From an uncultured Pelagibacteraceae bacterium (GTDB taxonomy: Bacteria; Pseudomonadota; Alphaproteobacteria; Pelagibacterales; Pelagibacteraceae): 64,000 nt of DNA. Positions 26,021 to 36,281 of this stretch are shown piece by piece. The DNA lies in the NCBI GenBank assembly GCA_902588965.1, contig CACIRD010000004.1:62001-126000 (forward strand), written 5' to 3'. The position numbers and the translations under genes are program-made. The notes under the pieces are model-generated. The model was given only the letters and a program-made list of their open reading frames with translations. It was not told the DNA's origin and did not search any database. Within the stretch, counting starts at the first letter, position 1, and each line of letters opens with the position of its first letter.

Positions 26021-26629
26021 TTAGTTGTATTTTTTGGATATAATTATCTTTTCAACATCAGTTTCTAGGCCACCCATACATGACACGGGGTTTACCTGTT
26101 CACTGAGAGCAAGTTCTTTGCTTGGACGTAAAGTTATTTCAAGTTTTACCAAGTTTACTAATTCCTCTCTAATATCTTCATCATATCTCCAGCTAGGCCA
26201 TGAACTTGGTGTTGAAAATATAGAGGTTAAATAACTTGTAGCCATAGAATATCTGTAATTACTCAAATTTTCATTTCTCAATAAAAAATCTCTAACAGAA
26301 CTAAAAATATTTCTACATCTTAAAGAATCTGAAAAATAATTTTCCTTTTTGAGATTTCTATTCATAGGAACAGAAACAATTAAATCAATTGAATTTTTAG
26401 AATACGAGGTAACTACGTCTGTATAAAATTCAGCTTCAGTAACTTCTAAATGATCTTTAATAGAAGGATATGAAGTTTTCAAATCTGCTTCTAATCTAAA
26501 AATTCCAATATCAAAAACTGTAAGTTGCTGATTTCTTAATAATGTTGTGATATCTTTAGAAAAAACACTTGTTGTTATAGAGCTTAATAAAAAAGCAAAA
26601 ATCAAAATATTTTTGAATATTTTAACCAT
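26021..26629 (-). CDS. Exported protein of unknown function between phoR and pstS
   Basis: I do not recognise this 202-residue product. It has a clear Sec signal peptide (residues 1-24, hydrophobic core ILIFAFLLSSITTSVFS) and a soluble mature part with two cysteines (in SLRCRN and VSCMGG) that could form one disulfide. Trp-rich SSWPSWRYDED and a mixed alpha/beta-looking sequence suggest a folded domain, with no repeats or lipobox. Position in the Pho run (phoR 90 bp upstream, pstS downstream, same strand) suggests a phosphate-related periplasmic role. That is inference from context only. Confidence 0.8.
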   Translation of the reverse strand: MVKIFKNILIFAFLLSSITTSVFSKDITTLLRNQQLTVFDIGIFRLEADLKTSYPSIKDHLEVTEAEFYTDVVTSYSKNSIDLIVSVPMNRNLKKENYFSDSLRCRNIFSSVRDFLLRNENLSNYRYSMATSYLTSIFSTPSSWPSWRYDEDIREELVNLVKLEITLRPSKELALSEQVNPVSCMGGLETDVEKIIISKKYN

Positions 26630-26719
26630 ATAAAAAATTAATTAAAAGATTAACATAAATCAAGTAAAGAATTGTTAAAAAAACCTTCTAAAACTATTAC
26701 AATATAATATTTTTTAAAT

Positions 26720-27865
26720 TTAAGTTTTCGCTGGTAAATAAATTTGAATTTCAGTTCCTTGGTTTTCCTCACTTAGAATCTCATAGTGTCCACGATGTTG
26801 AGTAATTATATGTTTAACAATAGCTAATCCTAAACCGGTTCCACCAACCTTGTTACTTTGTTCAAGATCTACTCTAAAAAATCTTTCTGTAATTCTAGAA
26901 ATATATCTTTGAGGAATGCCAACACCTTCGTCTTTAATACTGATCATAAAATTTTTTTCTAACAATTTACCGTCGCTAATTTTGCTTGATATAAAAATAG
27001 ACTTGTTTTCGTTTGAATACTTAATTGCATTGTCTAAAAGATTTGAAAAAACAGTTTGTAATTTTTTTTCATCTCCAATAACAATTGTTGGATTTGCGAG
27101 TGATAAATTAATGTTTAATTTCTTTTTTTTTAAAATAATCTCAAAATTACTAATAATTGTTTTGAAAAGGTCATTTATGTTAACTAAAGAGTTTGGCCTT
27201 ATATGTTCTTCTAATTCAATTTTTGTGAGTATTAAAAGATCATTAATTAAATTTTCCATTCTATTTGATTGTTCAGTTATTATTTTCATAAATTTTTTTT
27301 TAGCTTTATCGTCCGCTGCCGCCGGGCCTTCAATAGTTTCTAAAGATCCTTTGATAGCCATCAAGGGTGTTCTTAATTCGTGACTTACATTGGCTACAAA
27401 ATCAGTTTTAAATTTTTGTGCTTTTGTAATTTCAGTAAAATCTTTTAAAAATAACACAACAGAATCTGGTTCAGTAAATAAATGAGTTGGGCCAGGAATA
27501 ATATAAATTTTATAAAATTGATATGATGGCAAGTCTATTTCTACATCAATGTTTTTGGTTTTATTTTCAATTATAGCTTTTTCAATATTTTCTATTAATT
27601 CTGGCTTTCGAATTACAGAAGATATGTTTTTATCAACTAAACTACTTCCAAATCTTTTTAATGCACTTGGGTTAGCATACTTAATTATGTTAAATTTATT
27701 TAATGCAAAAAACTGATCTTCAAGCTCATCAATAATTACTCTTTTTGTTTTTTCCTCTCTTTTATTGATTATTGTAGCTGTATTTATTGACTTATTTTTT
27801 TTTTGATTAAGTAAATAGAGAAGATAAATTATAACAACTATAAGTAGAATGACAAAATATTCCAT
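26720..27865 (-). CDS. phoR: Phosphate regulon sensor histidine kinase PhoR
   Basis: Membrane sensor kinase that phosphorylates PhoB. The 381-residue protein has one N-terminal membrane span (about residues 3-20), a PAS-like region (about 45-140), the H box VSHELRTPL with His162, and the ATPase N box (FSNLLDNAIKYS), G1 (DEGVGIP) and G2 (GGTGLGLAIVKHI) boxes. The single span and no periplasmic domain match PhoR, which reads Pst-PhoU state rather than a ligand. It lies 64 bp downstream of agt and on the same strand as pst. Confidence 0.92.
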   Translation of the reverse strand: MEYFVILLIVVIIYLLYLLNQKKNKSINTATIINKREEKTKRVIIDELEDQFFALNKFNIIKYANPSALKRFGSSLVDKNISSVIRKPELIENIEKAIIENKTKNIDVEIDLPSYQFYKIYIIPGPTHLFTEPDSVVLFLKDFTEITKAQKFKTDFVANVSHELRTPLMAIKGSLETIEGPAAADDKAKKKFMKIITEQSNRMENLINDLLILTKIELEEHIRPNSLVNINDLFKTIISNFEIILKKKKLNINLSLANPTIVIGDEKKLQTVFSNLLDNAIKYSNENKSIFISSKISDGKLLEKNFMISIKDEGVGIPQRYISRITERFFRVDLEQSNKVGGTGLGLAIVKHIITQHRGHYEILSEENQGTEIQIYLPAKT

Positions 27866-27929
27866 AAATTTAGATTGGTTAATTTTGCATCATTACGCTT
27901 TTTAATGCAAACAAATTAAAAATAATTAA

Positions 27930-28937
27930 CTAATGATTTGGTGAAATATTATTAAAAAATATTTTTGCTGTTTCTTCCCAAGTGAATTTTTTTGCAAATT
28001 CAAGACAATCATTTCTATCAACTTTTAAAGCTTTATGGGCTGAAACTTTAAGATCATTATCTAAACAATTTATTTTAGATCCTTCAAATATATCTTTGGG
28101 ACCTGGGACAGGATACCCGGCAACAGGTGTTCCGCAATTTAAAGACTCAGTAACTACAATTCCAAATGTATCTGTTTTACTAGGGAATACAAAAACATCG
28201 GAAGATGCAAAATGTGATGCTAATTCGCCATTTGTTTTTTCTCCTAAAAAAATATCTTTAGGAAATTCTTTTTTTAATTTTTTTAAATCAGGTCCTTTTC
28301 CTATTATTATTTTTGTACCTTCTAAATTACATTCTAAAAAAGCTCTTATATTTTTCTCAACTGCAACTCTTCCAACATAAATCCAAATTGGTCTTTTGTG
28401 AGGTAAATCAATTTTTTTAGGGTTCTTAAAAGCTCCATGATTTCCTCCTCTTGTCCAAGTAATCATTTTATTATTGTCTATACCTATATCTATTAATTCT
28501 TTTCTCATAGACTCTGTTGTTACTAAAATTCTCTCAGCTTTGTTATGAAAGTTTGCTAGAAATTTTTCAGCCCATTTTGCAGGTATAATAGGAAAGTATA
28601 GTTTGATATATTTATCAAATCTCGTATGAAAACTGGTAGTAAACTTTAGATTATTTTTTAAACAATATCTTCTCGTCATAGTCCCAATAGGACCTTCGGT
28701 AGCGATATGAATTGCATCAGGTTTTATTTTTTTTATTAAACTACCGACTCTAGGCCAAACATTAATTGATAGTCTAATTTCATTATATTTTGGCATCGGG
28801 AAAGTTAAAAATAAGTCTGGTGTAAGATATTCTATACTGTGACCTTGTTTTTTTAAGATCTCACCTGTTTCATGAAGGGTTCTAACAACGCCATTTACTT
28901 GTGGAAAGTATGCATCTGTAGCAATTAAAATTTTCAT
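27930..28937 (-). CDS. agt: Glycosyltransferase family 4, probable diacylglycerol glycosyltransferase (lipid remodelling)
   Basis: GT-B glycosyltransferase of 335 residues. The N domain begins KILIATDAYFPQVNGVVRTLHE, the acceptor-domain start of GT4 lipid glycosyltransferases, and the C domain has IYVGRVAVEKNI and the donor-site stretch KTDTFGIVVTESLNCGTPV. It follows plcP by 3 bp. The plcP-agt pair is the known phosphate-starvation lipid-renovation module of marine bacteria including Pelagibacter: PlcP makes diacylglycerol from phospholipid and Agt glycosylates it. The sugar donor cannot be read. General polysaccharide GT activity is the alternative. Confidence 0.8.
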   Translation of the reverse strand: MKILIATDAYFPQVNGVVRTLHETGEILKKQGHSIEYLTPDLFLTFPMPKYNEIRLSINVWPRVGSLIKKIKPDAIHIATEGPIGTMTRRYCLKNNLKFTTSFHTRFDKYIKLYFPIIPAKWAEKFLANFHNKAERILVTTESMRKELIDIGIDNNKMITWTRGGNHGAFKNPKKIDLPHKRPIWIYVGRVAVEKNIRAFLECNLEGTKIIIGKGPDLKKLKKEFPKDIFLGEKTNGELASHFASSDVFVFPSKTDTFGIVVTESLNCGTPVAGYPVPGPKDIFEGSKINCLDNDLKVSAHKALKVDRNDCLEFAKKFTWEETAKIFFNNISPNH

Positions 28938-28940
28938 TAA

Positions 28941-29753
28941 CTATGAGGCTTTTTTTAATTCTTCAGTTTTAATTGGTTTAATTGCTTTCTCAGCGTCTAT
29001 AAATTTTTCTCTTATTTTGTCCCAATATAATATTTCAAAACTACCGTCATAATTTTCAGCTAATGCAGTGCAAGATTCAACCCAATCTCCACAATTTAAA
29101 TAATTTATGCCATTAAAATCTCTATCCTCAGGGTGATGAATGTGGCCGCAAATTATTCCATCAAATTTTTTTGTTTTTGCATAATCTGATACAGTCTTTT
29201 CATATTCACCGATATATTTGACTGCATTTTTGACTTTATACTTTAAAAATTTTGCAAGAGACCAATATTCTTTTCCTCTTAACCTTCTAAAAAAGTTAAT
29301 TATTACATTAAATTGTAACAATAAATTATATGCTATTGATCCAAGTTTAGACAACCATTTAGCATGTTTCATTACTCCATCCCAAGCATCACCATGAACA
29401 ACTAAATATTTTTTCCCAGTGTTTGTTTCATGAATAACTCTATTAACCATATGAATGTCGCCAAAATGCAGTGGAATAAATTTTCTAAACATTTCATCAT
29501 GATTACCCATTATATAGAAAACTCTGGTACCATGTCTTGCTTTTCTTAAAATTTTTTGAATTACATCATTATGTTCTTGGGGCCAAAAAAAACTTTTTTG
29601 CATTGCCCATACATCGATAATGTCTCCTACTAGATAAAGATTTTCGGATCTTGAGTTTTTAAAAAACTCTAAAATTTTATTTGCCTGACAGCCTTTAGTA
29701 CCTAAGTGTAAATCAGAAATAAATATACTTTTGTATTTAAGTATTTTAGGCAT
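28941..29753 (-). CDS. plcP: Metallophosphoesterase, phospholipase C-like PlcP
   Basis: Calcineurin-like phosphoesterase of 270 residues, related to UDP-2,3-diacylglucosamine hydrolase. Metal-binding motifs appear in order: SDLHLGTKG, VGDIIDVW, MGNHDEMFR, VVHGDAWDG and ICGHIHHPED. In marine bacteria the homologue PlcP cleaves phosphatidyl head groups under phosphate starvation, leaving diacylglycerol. The immediate glycosyltransferase neighbour, the pho/pst genes behind it and the Pho box in front support that role over lipid A synthesis (LpxH). Confidence 0.86.
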   Translation of the reverse strand: MPKILKYKSIFISDLHLGTKGCQANKILEFFKNSRSENLYLVGDIIDVWAMQKSFFWPQEHNDVIQKILRKARHGTRVFYIMGNHDEMFRKFIPLHFGDIHMVNRVIHETNTGKKYLVVHGDAWDGVMKHAKWLSKLGSIAYNLLLQFNVIINFFRRLRGKEYWSLAKFLKYKVKNAVKYIGEYEKTVSDYAKTKKFDGIICGHIHHPEDRDFNGINYLNCGDWVESCTALAENYDGSFEILYWDKIREKFIDAEKAIKPIKTEELKKAS

Positions 29754-29787
29754 ATAAAAAATTTTTATTTAATACAACTGTAACACG

Positions 29788-29832
29788 AATCATGTATTTC
29801 TTATTTCATTTAAATGTTACAAATTTGTTAAA
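29788..29832 (-). promoter_or_regulatory. Pho-box promoter between plcP and the diacylglycerol kinase-like gene
   Basis: On the minus strand TTTAACA (plus 29826-29832) and TGTAACA (29815-29821) are separated by 4 bp. After exactly 18 bp comes TACATG (29791-29796), a plausible -10 for plcP with a start codon 38 bp further. The spacing copies that of the pstS promoter. A further isolated TGTAACA (plus strand 29779-29785) lies inside the same 98-bp region. Whether the divergent gene at 29852 shares the control is unclear, because the box is only 19 bp before its ATG. Confidence 0.72.
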
Positions 29833-29851
29833 AATTTTTTAAGGAATAATT

Positions 29852-30736
29852 ATGTTATATTGTTTAATTTATAATCTAAACTCTTCTTCTGGGAAAAAAT
29901 TAAAATTTATAAATAGGGTTTTATTTAAGTTAAAAAAAAAAAATTCTGTAGACTATTTTGAGACAAAAACAATAAATCAGGCTAGAGAAATTTTTAGAGA
30001 TTTTAATCAAAAAAATTACGATCGATTAATTGTAGCAGGTGGAGATGGATCTGTATCTTTTGCAATTAATGAACTAATTAAAAATAATTTTAATTTTAAA
30101 GACGATTTTGCTATAGGTTATATACCTGCTGGTACCGCAAATTTACTTCAGGCTGAATTATCAATGAATAAAAAAGTTGATGATATAGTTGATGTATTAG
30201 TTTCTAACAATTATAAAACCTCTAATCTTCTAAAAATTAATGAAAGTTTTTTCTTTTTAATGGCTGGTATAGGATGGGATGCAAAAATTGTCCATTCAAT
30301 TAATTCAAAAATTAAAAAGTTACTTGGTAAAATTATATTTGTTATTAAAGGTTTTCAATATTTCTTGTTTATGAATAATAAAAAATTAAATGTTACTTTT
30401 GACGGACAATTTTATAAAGCAGATTGGATACTGTCCTCAAATACCAAATATTATGCTGGGCATTATAAAATAAATAAAACAAATATTTTTGAAGATAAAT
30501 TAGTAACCTATATATTTAGGGATTTGACAAGGATTAATTTATTATATTCCATATTTTTAATAATCTTTAATGGCGATTTAAGTAAAAACAAAAATGTTAT
30601 TACTACTTATTCTCAAAATATCACCATTGAGGGAAATGATTTAATACCTGTTCAAATTGATGGAGATAATTTTGGTTCATATAAAAAAATTCATTTAAGT
30701 AAATCAAATAAAAAAATAAATTTTCTTGTAAAATAA
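29852..30736 (+). CDS. Diacylglycerol/lipid kinase-like protein (DAGK catalytic domain)
   Basis: Lipid kinase family protein of 294 residues. The nucleotide-binding motif VAGGDGSVSFAINEL (about residues 60-74) and YIPAGTANLL (about 90-99) are the DAGK signatures, and the C-terminal beta domain ends VQIDGDNFG, as in YegS/DgkB-type kinases. An AAGGA ribosome site precedes the ATG. It diverges from plcP across a Pho box, so it may turn PlcP-made diacylglycerol back into phosphatidic acid, or phosphorylate another lipid. It is convergent with manC with no gap. Confidence 0.85.
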   Translation: MLYCLIYNLNSSSGKKLKFINRVLFKLKKKNSVDYFETKTINQAREIFRDFNQKNYDRLIVAGGDGSVSFAINELIKNNFNFKDDFAIGYIPAGTANLLQAELSMNKKVDDIVDVLVSNNYKTSNLLKINESFFFLMAGIGWDAKIVHSINSKIKKLLGKIIFVIKGFQYFLFMNNKKLNVTFDGQFYKADWILSSNTKYYAGHYKINKTNIFEDKLVTYIFRDLTRINLLYSIFLIIFNGDLSKNKNVITTYSQNITIEGNDLIPVQIDGDNFGSYKKIHLSKSNKKINFLVK

Positions 30737-31939
30737 TTATTTTACTCTTCCATATACATCCTGATATCTAACAATATCTGTTTCTTTAAGGATTGAGCCT
30801 ATTTGTGCTTCTACAATTTTAACCGGTTTTTTAAATGGATTTTCAATTCTGTGAATAGCTCCTAATGGAATATAAATAGTTTCACCAGGTTTCATGGTAA
30901 AATATTTTTTATTCAAAGTAATTTTAGGTTTACCATGAGTAACGACCCAATGTTCTGCTCTATGGAAATGTTTTTGAAGACTTAAAATGCCTTTAGGTTT
31001 AACAAATAATTCTTTAATTAAAAATTCTTTGCCTTTAAATAAGTTTGTGTAGCTGCCCCATGGTCTATGAAATACGTTTTTCTTTTTAAAATATCTGTTT
31101 TTAATCTTTCCGTACATTTTACAAATTTCTTTCCAGCTGCCTAGATCTGACCATGGAATATCAAGCTTGATTGCATTGATATTTTTAGTTTTTTCTAATA
31201 TTGCATAATCAAAAGACTTGGCTGTTGCTTTAGTAAATGCTTGTTTATTTAAATAATACACATTACTTTTATACTTTGCTTTTATTATAGCTTTGTTACA
31301 GTTTCGAAAAATATTAGGCTGATATCTCTTAAAATTATTTATTATTGAGTCTTTTCTTAAAAAAAACATACCAGAATTCCAGTATCCTTTTTGTTTTATA
31401 ACCTTTTTTGCTTTGGCTTGTTTGGGTTTTTCAATAAATCTAGTTACTTTATTAATATTTTTTATATTTTTAGTTAAGAAGTAACCATATTCACTTGATG
31501 GATTAGTTGGTTTAATACCAAATATAAATACATTTTTTTCATCTAAATTTGATTTATTTTTGTTAATTGCACTAATGAGCTTATTGGGTTTTTCAATTAA
31601 ATGGTCAGCAGTAAAATACATTAGTGGCTGGTTGTTTGGAATTTCTTTAATTAATGCTGATGCTAAAATTGCAGGTGCAGTATTCTTTTTTGCTGGCTCC
31701 AAAACTATTTTATATTTTCTAATTCGACTTCTTTTTAGAGCTTTTTTAACTTCCCTCAGATACTTTGAATTAGTACTGATGATTGGATAATCAAAAACAT
31801 TGCTTTTAATTCTATCGAATGTTTTATTAATTAATGTCCAACCGCCAAAATCAATAAACTGCTTTGCTTGATGTTTTGACTTTTTAGGCCACAGTCTCGT
31901 ACCTGCGCCACCACATAGAATAACTGGTCTAATTTTCAT
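30737..31939 (-). CDS. manC: Mannose-1-phosphate guanylyltransferase / mannose-6-phosphate isomerase
   Basis: Makes GDP-mannose for surface polysaccharide. The 400-residue protein has the nucleotidyltransferase start VILCGGAGTRLWPKKSKHQ with the pyrophosphorylase signature, FIEKPKQAKAKK and the sugar-phosphate loop GYWNSGMFF, then a C-terminal cupin (about residues 285-400) with HRPWGSY, LQKHFHRAEHWVV and YIPLGAIHRIENP, the type-II phosphomannose isomerase domain. It is somewhat shorter than typical AlgA/ManC (about 470). The start overlaps the ilvD stop by one base. Confidence 0.9.
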   Translation of the reverse strand: MKIRPVILCGGAGTRLWPKKSKHQAKQFIDFGGWTLINKTFDRIKSNVFDYPIISTNSKYLREVKKALKRSRIRKYKIVLEPAKKNTAPAILASALIKEIPNNQPLMYFTADHLIEKPNKLISAINKNKSNLDEKNVFIFGIKPTNPSSEYGYFLTKNIKNINKVTRFIEKPKQAKAKKVIKQKGYWNSGMFFLRKDSIINNFKRYQPNIFRNCNKAIIKAKYKSNVYYLNKQAFTKATAKSFDYAILEKTKNINAIKLDIPWSDLGSWKEICKMYGKIKNRYFKKKNVFHRPWGSYTNLFKGKEFLIKELFVKPKGILSLQKHFHRAEHWVVTHGKPKITLNKKYFTMKPGETIYIPLGAIHRIENPFKKPVKIVEAQIGSILKETDIVRYQDVYGRVK

Positions 31940-33657
31940 TAAATATCAGCGTAAGTTCTAACCTCTTCTTTTGCACCAGGATGTGTAGGTGCCCCAAGAT
32001 AAGCTGGTCCAACTGTTTGTGCATACTTCCAAAGAGTTCCATTACCAAAGTTGATTTTCTTTGGTTTCCATTTTTTTCGTCTCTTTGCTAATTCTTTTCT
32101 AGACAATCGAACGTTTATTGTCCCCTTCTTTGCATCTAAATCAATAATATCTCCGTTTTTAAGTAATGCTATTGGTCCGCCAACAGAAGCTTCTGGTCCA
32201 ACGTGCCCTATACAAAAACCACGTGTTGCTCCCGAAAATCTTCCATCAGTAATTAATGCAACCTTTTCACCTTTTCCTTGTCCGTAAATAGCACCTGTTG
32301 TTTGAAGCATTTCTCTCATACCAGGTCCACCCTTTGGTCCCTCATATCTAATTATAATTATGTCACCGTCTTTGTACTTTTTATGTTTCACAGCTTTATA
32401 AGCTGCTTCCTCAGTATCAAAACATCTAGCTTTACCAGTGAATTGTAATTTTTTTAATCCTGCAACTTTAACAATAGCTCCATCTGGTGCTAAGTTTCCT
32501 TTTAAACCAACAACACCTCCATCAGGAGATAATGGTTGATTATGCGTTCTCATAACTTTTTGATTTTTATTAAACTTAACATTTTTTAAATTTTGCCTCA
32601 TTGTTTTACCAGTAACCGTCATACAATCACCGTGAATATATCCACCATCTAATAAAGTTTTTAATAGCATTGGAACACCGCCTGCTTTCCACATATCTTT
32701 AGCAACATATTTTCCACCAGGTTTAAGATCTGCAAGGTAAGGTGTTTTTTTAAAAATTCTTGCAACATCCATTAAATCAAATTTTATTCCAGCTTCGTTT
32801 GCAAGTGCTGGTAAGTGCAGTGCAGCATTTGTAGAACCTCCTGTTGCAGCAACGATTGTTGCAGCATTTTCTAATGATTTTTTTGTTACAATGTCTCTTG
32901 GTCTAATTTTTTTCTGTAATAAATTCATAACTGCTTTCCCACTTTTTAAAGCATAAGAATCTCTTTGCGTATAAGGTGCTGGTGTACCAGCTGAATATGG
33001 TAATGCTAATCCAATAGCTTCAGATACGCACGCCATAGTATTTGCTGTAAACTGTCCTCCACATGCACCCGCACTTGGGCATGCTTTTAATTCTAATTTT
33101 CTCAAAGCGTTTGCCGACATTTTCCCAGATGTATATTTTCCAACACCTTCAAAAACATCTACTACAGTCACATCTTTTCCATTAAATCTTCCAGGTAAAA
33201 TTGATCCACCATAAATAAAAACACTTGGAACATTTAATCTAACCATTGCCATCATTAAACCTGGTAACGATTTATCACAACCAGCTACACCAACTAATGC
33301 ATCGTAACAGTGTCCTCTAACTGTTAATTCAGTTGAATCTGCAATAACATCTCTTGATATTAAAGATGACTTCATGCCTTCATGGCCCATTGCTATTCCA
33401 TCTGTGACCGTAATGGTACAAAACTCTCTTGGTGTTCCTCCTGCTTGATGAACTCCTTTTTTAACCGATTGAGCTTGTCTCATAAGAGCAATATTACAAG
33501 GAGCAGCCTCATTCCAGGTTGAAACAACACCCACAAAAGGTTTTGCTACATCTTTTTCTGTAAGATCCATTGCATAATAGAAAGATCTTTGTGGTGCCTT
33601 ATCAGGACCTAAAGATGTGTGTCTACTTGGTAATTTTTTTTTATTAAATTTTGGCAT
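31939..33657 (-). CDS. ilvD: Dihydroxy-acid dehydratase
   Basis: Fe-S enzyme that makes the 2-keto acids for valine and isoleucine. The 572-residue protein has the cluster cysteines in [11 protein letters not shown] and [18 protein letters not shown], and the C-terminal [19 protein letters not shown] block. Length is standard. It overlaps valS upstream and manC downstream by one base each, so valine synthesis and valine charging are co-transcribed. It probably depends on an A-type carrier such as ErpA for its cluster. Confidence 0.96.
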   Translation of the reverse strand: MPKFNKKKLPSRHTSLGPDKAPQRSFYYAMDLTEKDVAKPFVGVVSTWNEAAPCNIALMRQAQSVKKGVHQAGGTPREFCTITVTDGIAMGHEGMKSSLISRDVIADSTELTVRGHCYDALVGVAGCDKSLPGLMMAMVRLNVPSVFIYGGSILPGRFNGKDVTVVDVFEGVGKYTSGKMSANALRKLELKACPSAGACGGQFTANTMACVSEAIGLALPYSAGTPAPYTQRDSYALKSGKAVMNLLQKKIRPRDIVTKKSLENAATIVAATGGSTNAALHLPALANEAGIKFDLMDVARIFKKTPYLADLKPGGKYVAKDMWKAGGVPMLLKTLLDGGYIHGDCMTVTGKTMRQNLKNVKFNKNQKVMRTHNQPLSPDGGVVGLKGNLAPDGAIVKVAGLKKLQFTGKARCFDTEEAAYKAVKHKKYKDGDIIIIRYEGPKGGPGMREMLQTTGAIYGQGKGEKVALITDGRFSGATRGFCIGHVGPEASVGGPIALLKNGDIIDLDAKKGTINVRLSRKELAKRRKKWKPKKINFGNGTLWKYAQTVGPAYLGAPTHPGAKEEVRTYADI

Positions 33658-36281
33658 TATAAGTTTTTTACAGTTGTTGATATTTTCTTTATATCATTTT
33701 CTAAATTATTATAATTACTTTTTTCTTGGTCAACAATATGTTTTGGTGCACGCTTTACAAAGTCTTTATTCTTCAATCTTGAAGAAATTTTATCCATTTC
33801 AGCTTGATATTTAGTCTGTTTACTTAAAAGATTTTCCTTAATCAAATTTAAATCAACATTTTGCTCAAAATAAAGTTTAAAAACACTCCCTTTTATAACC
33901 AAAGATGCAGATGGCTTATTTTGATCTTTATCAGTAAAATTTGTTATCCTTCCAAGCCTTTTGATTACTGTATCATTCTTAATAAAAAAGGATTTATGCT
34001 TATTACTAATACCACTAAGTGAAATATCAACATATGAGCCAGGGCTAATACTTAGTTCATTTTTAAATGATCTAATTTCGGTAATGAAATCAATAATATT
34101 TTCGACATCAGCAAATTTTTCTTTTTTAGGTTTGCCTGAAACCCAATTGGAATACATCAAGTAATCTTTATTTGAGTTATCTAACTTATTTTTAAGCCAT
34201 ATCTCCTCTGTAATAAAAGGTATGAATGGGTGCAATAAAACTAAAATTTCTTTAAATACATAGCTAGCAATTTCTTTAGTTTCTTTGATGTCTTTTTTAT
34301 TATTTGAGTTTAAGATTGTTTTACTTAGCTCTAAATACCAATCACAATAAGAATGCCATACAAACTGATATACATTTCGCGCTGCTTCATCAAATCGATA
34401 CCCTTTTATGTTCTTTTCAACAATTAATTTTGTTTGAACTAATTCAGAATATATCCATTTATTAATATTAATTTTAGCATTAGGTGTTTTTTTTGTATTC
34501 TTAATGTCACATTTATTATGAATTAAAAAATTGTTTACATTCCATAACTTATTAAGAAAATTCCTATTACCTTTTACTCTATCTTCAGAAAGTTTAACGT
34601 CTCTTCCAGGAGACGCCATTGATAAAAGAGTAAATCTTAATGCATCTGCACTGTACTTTTCTATTAAGTCTAAAGGATCAATCACGTTACCTTTTGATTT
34701 AGACATTTTTTGACCCTTCTCGTCCCTAACTAGTGCATGTACATAAATATCTTTAAAAGGTTCTTTTTTAATGAATTCCATTCCAAACATAATCATTCTA
34801 GCTACCCAAAAGAAAATGATATCAAAACCAGTTACTAATACAGATGTTGGATAAAATTTTTTAAGATAAGGATCTTTGGTATTCCAACCTAATGTTGCAA
34901 ATGGCCATAAACCAGATGAAAACCAAGTATCTAAAACATCAGGATCTCGTTCTAATTCAACTTCTTTTTTGTAAAATTTTTTAGCATTTTGTTTTGCTTC
35001 TTTTTCATTAAGGGCAACGAAGATTTTTTTATCAGGTCCATACCATGCTGGTATTTGATGTCCCCACCATAACTGTCTTGAAATACACCAAGGTTCAATA
35101 TTGTTCATCCATTGAAAATATGTCTTTGACCAATTTTCAGGAAAGAAATTTGTTTTCTTTGATTTAACAATTTTCTTTGCTTTTATTGAAAGTTTTTTTG
35201 CGTCAGCAAACCACTGCTCTGTTAAGTATGGTTCAATTACAGAATTAGATCTATCACCATATGGAACTTTATTTTTAATATTTTCTTCTTTAACAAATAA
35301 ATTTAGATTTTTTAGATCTTCAAGTATTATTTTTCTTGCTTCAAACCTGTCTAAACCTTGATACTTTTTTGGACAATTATTATTAATTTTTCCATCTTCA
35401 GTAAAAATATTTATTATTTGAAGTTTGTTTCTTTTTCCAACATCATAGTCATTAAAATCATGGGCTGGTGTAATTTTAACAGCACCAGTTCCTTGTTCAG
35501 GATCAGCATAATTATCAAATATAATTTTAATTTTTCTATCTGCTAAAGGTAAATTTACTTCTTTATTTTTATACTTTTTAAACCTTTTATCCTTAGGATT
35601 TACTGCTACAGCTGTATCTCCAAGCATGGTTTCAGGTCTAGTTGTGGCTATAGTTATAAATTCATTGGTGCCATCAATTGGGTATTTAATATAGTATAAT
35701 TTTGAATTTACTTCTCTTTGATCGACTTCTAAATCAGAAATTGCAGTTTTTAATACGGTATCCCAATTTACGAGTTTTTTTGATTTATAAATAATCTTCT
35801 TTTTATGAAGTTCTACGAACACTCTTAAAACACTGTCAGATAAATTATCATCCATCGTAAATGCGTTTCTAGACCAGTCACAAGAACAACCTAGTTTTTT
35901 AAGTTGATTTAAAATTATATCACCATATTGACCTTTCCACTCCCAAACTTTTTTGATGAAGTTATCCCTTCCAATATCGTTTTTATTAATACCTTGGTTT
36001 ACTAATTTCTTTTCAACTAATGCCTGAGTAGCTATTCCTGCATGGTCAGTTCCCGGTTGCCAAAGAGTCTCAAAATTGTTCATTCTATGATATCGAGTTA
36101 AAAGATCTTGGATTGAATTGTTGAGAGCATGTCCCATATGTAAACTACCAGTTATATTTGGTGGAGGTATGACGATCGAAAATTTTTTTTTATTTTTCTT
36201 AGGCTTAAATAATTCATTTTTAACCCAATACGCATAAATACGATTTTCTACTTCAGGATGATTATATTTATCAGAAATCAT
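33657..36281 (-). CDS. valS: Valyl-tRNA synthetase
   Basis: Class I synthetase of 874 residues. It has the HIGH-type motif HMGH at residues 48-51 ([16 protein letters not shown]), editing-domain sequence [15 protein letters not shown], the CP-domain [23 protein letters not shown], and a C-terminal coiled coil (about residues 810-870), all typical of ValRS. It is the first gene of the valS-ilvD-manC unit. The 127-bp spacer upstream, before tRNA-Cys on the other strand, shows no riboswitch or T-box that I can recognise. Confidence 0.96.
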   Translation of the reverse strand: MISDKYNHPEVENRIYAYWVKNELFKPKKNKKKFSIVIPPPNITGSLHMGHALNNSIQDLLTRYHRMNNFETLWQPGTDHAGIATQALVEKKLVNQGINKNDIGRDNFIKKVWEWKGQYGDIILNQLKKLGCSCDWSRNAFTMDDNLSDSVLRVFVELHKKKIIYKSKKLVNWDTVLKTAISDLEVDQREVNSKLYYIKYPIDGTNEFITIATTRPETMLGDTAVAVNPKDKRFKKYKNKEVNLPLADRKIKIIFDNYADPEQGTGAVKITPAHDFNDYDVGKRNKLQIINIFTEDGKINNNCPKKYQGLDRFEARKIILEDLKNLNLFVKEENIKNKVPYGDRSNSVIEPYLTEQWFADAKKLSIKAKKIVKSKKTNFFPENWSKTYFQWMNNIEPWCISRQLWWGHQIPAWYGPDKKIFVALNEKEAKQNAKKFYKKEVELERDPDVLDTWFSSGLWPFATLGWNTKDPYLKKFYPTSVLVTGFDIIFFWVARMIMFGMEFIKKEPFKDIYVHALVRDEKGQKMSKSKGNVIDPLDLIEKYSADALRFTLLSMASPGRDVKLSEDRVKGNRNFLNKLWNVNNFLIHNKCDIKNTKKTPNAKININKWIYSELVQTKLIVEKNIKGYRFDEAARNVYQFVWHSYCDWYLELSKTILNSNNKKDIKETKEIASYVFKEILVLLHPFIPFITEEIWLKNKLDNSNKDYLMYSNWVSGKPKKEKFADVENIIDFITEIRSFKNELSISPGSYVDISLSGISNKHKSFFIKNDTVIKRLGRITNFTDKDQNKPSASLVIKGSVFKLYFEQNVDLNLIKENLLSKQTKYQAEMDKISSRLKNKDFVKRAPKHIVDQEKSNYNNLENDIKKISTTVKNL

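Noticed and set aside
27884..27911. Inverted repeat TTTGCAT/ATGCAAA between agt and phoR
   Set aside because: The 14-nt loop, A+T-rich arms and lack of a T-run make a terminator unlikely, and phoR probably continues the unit.
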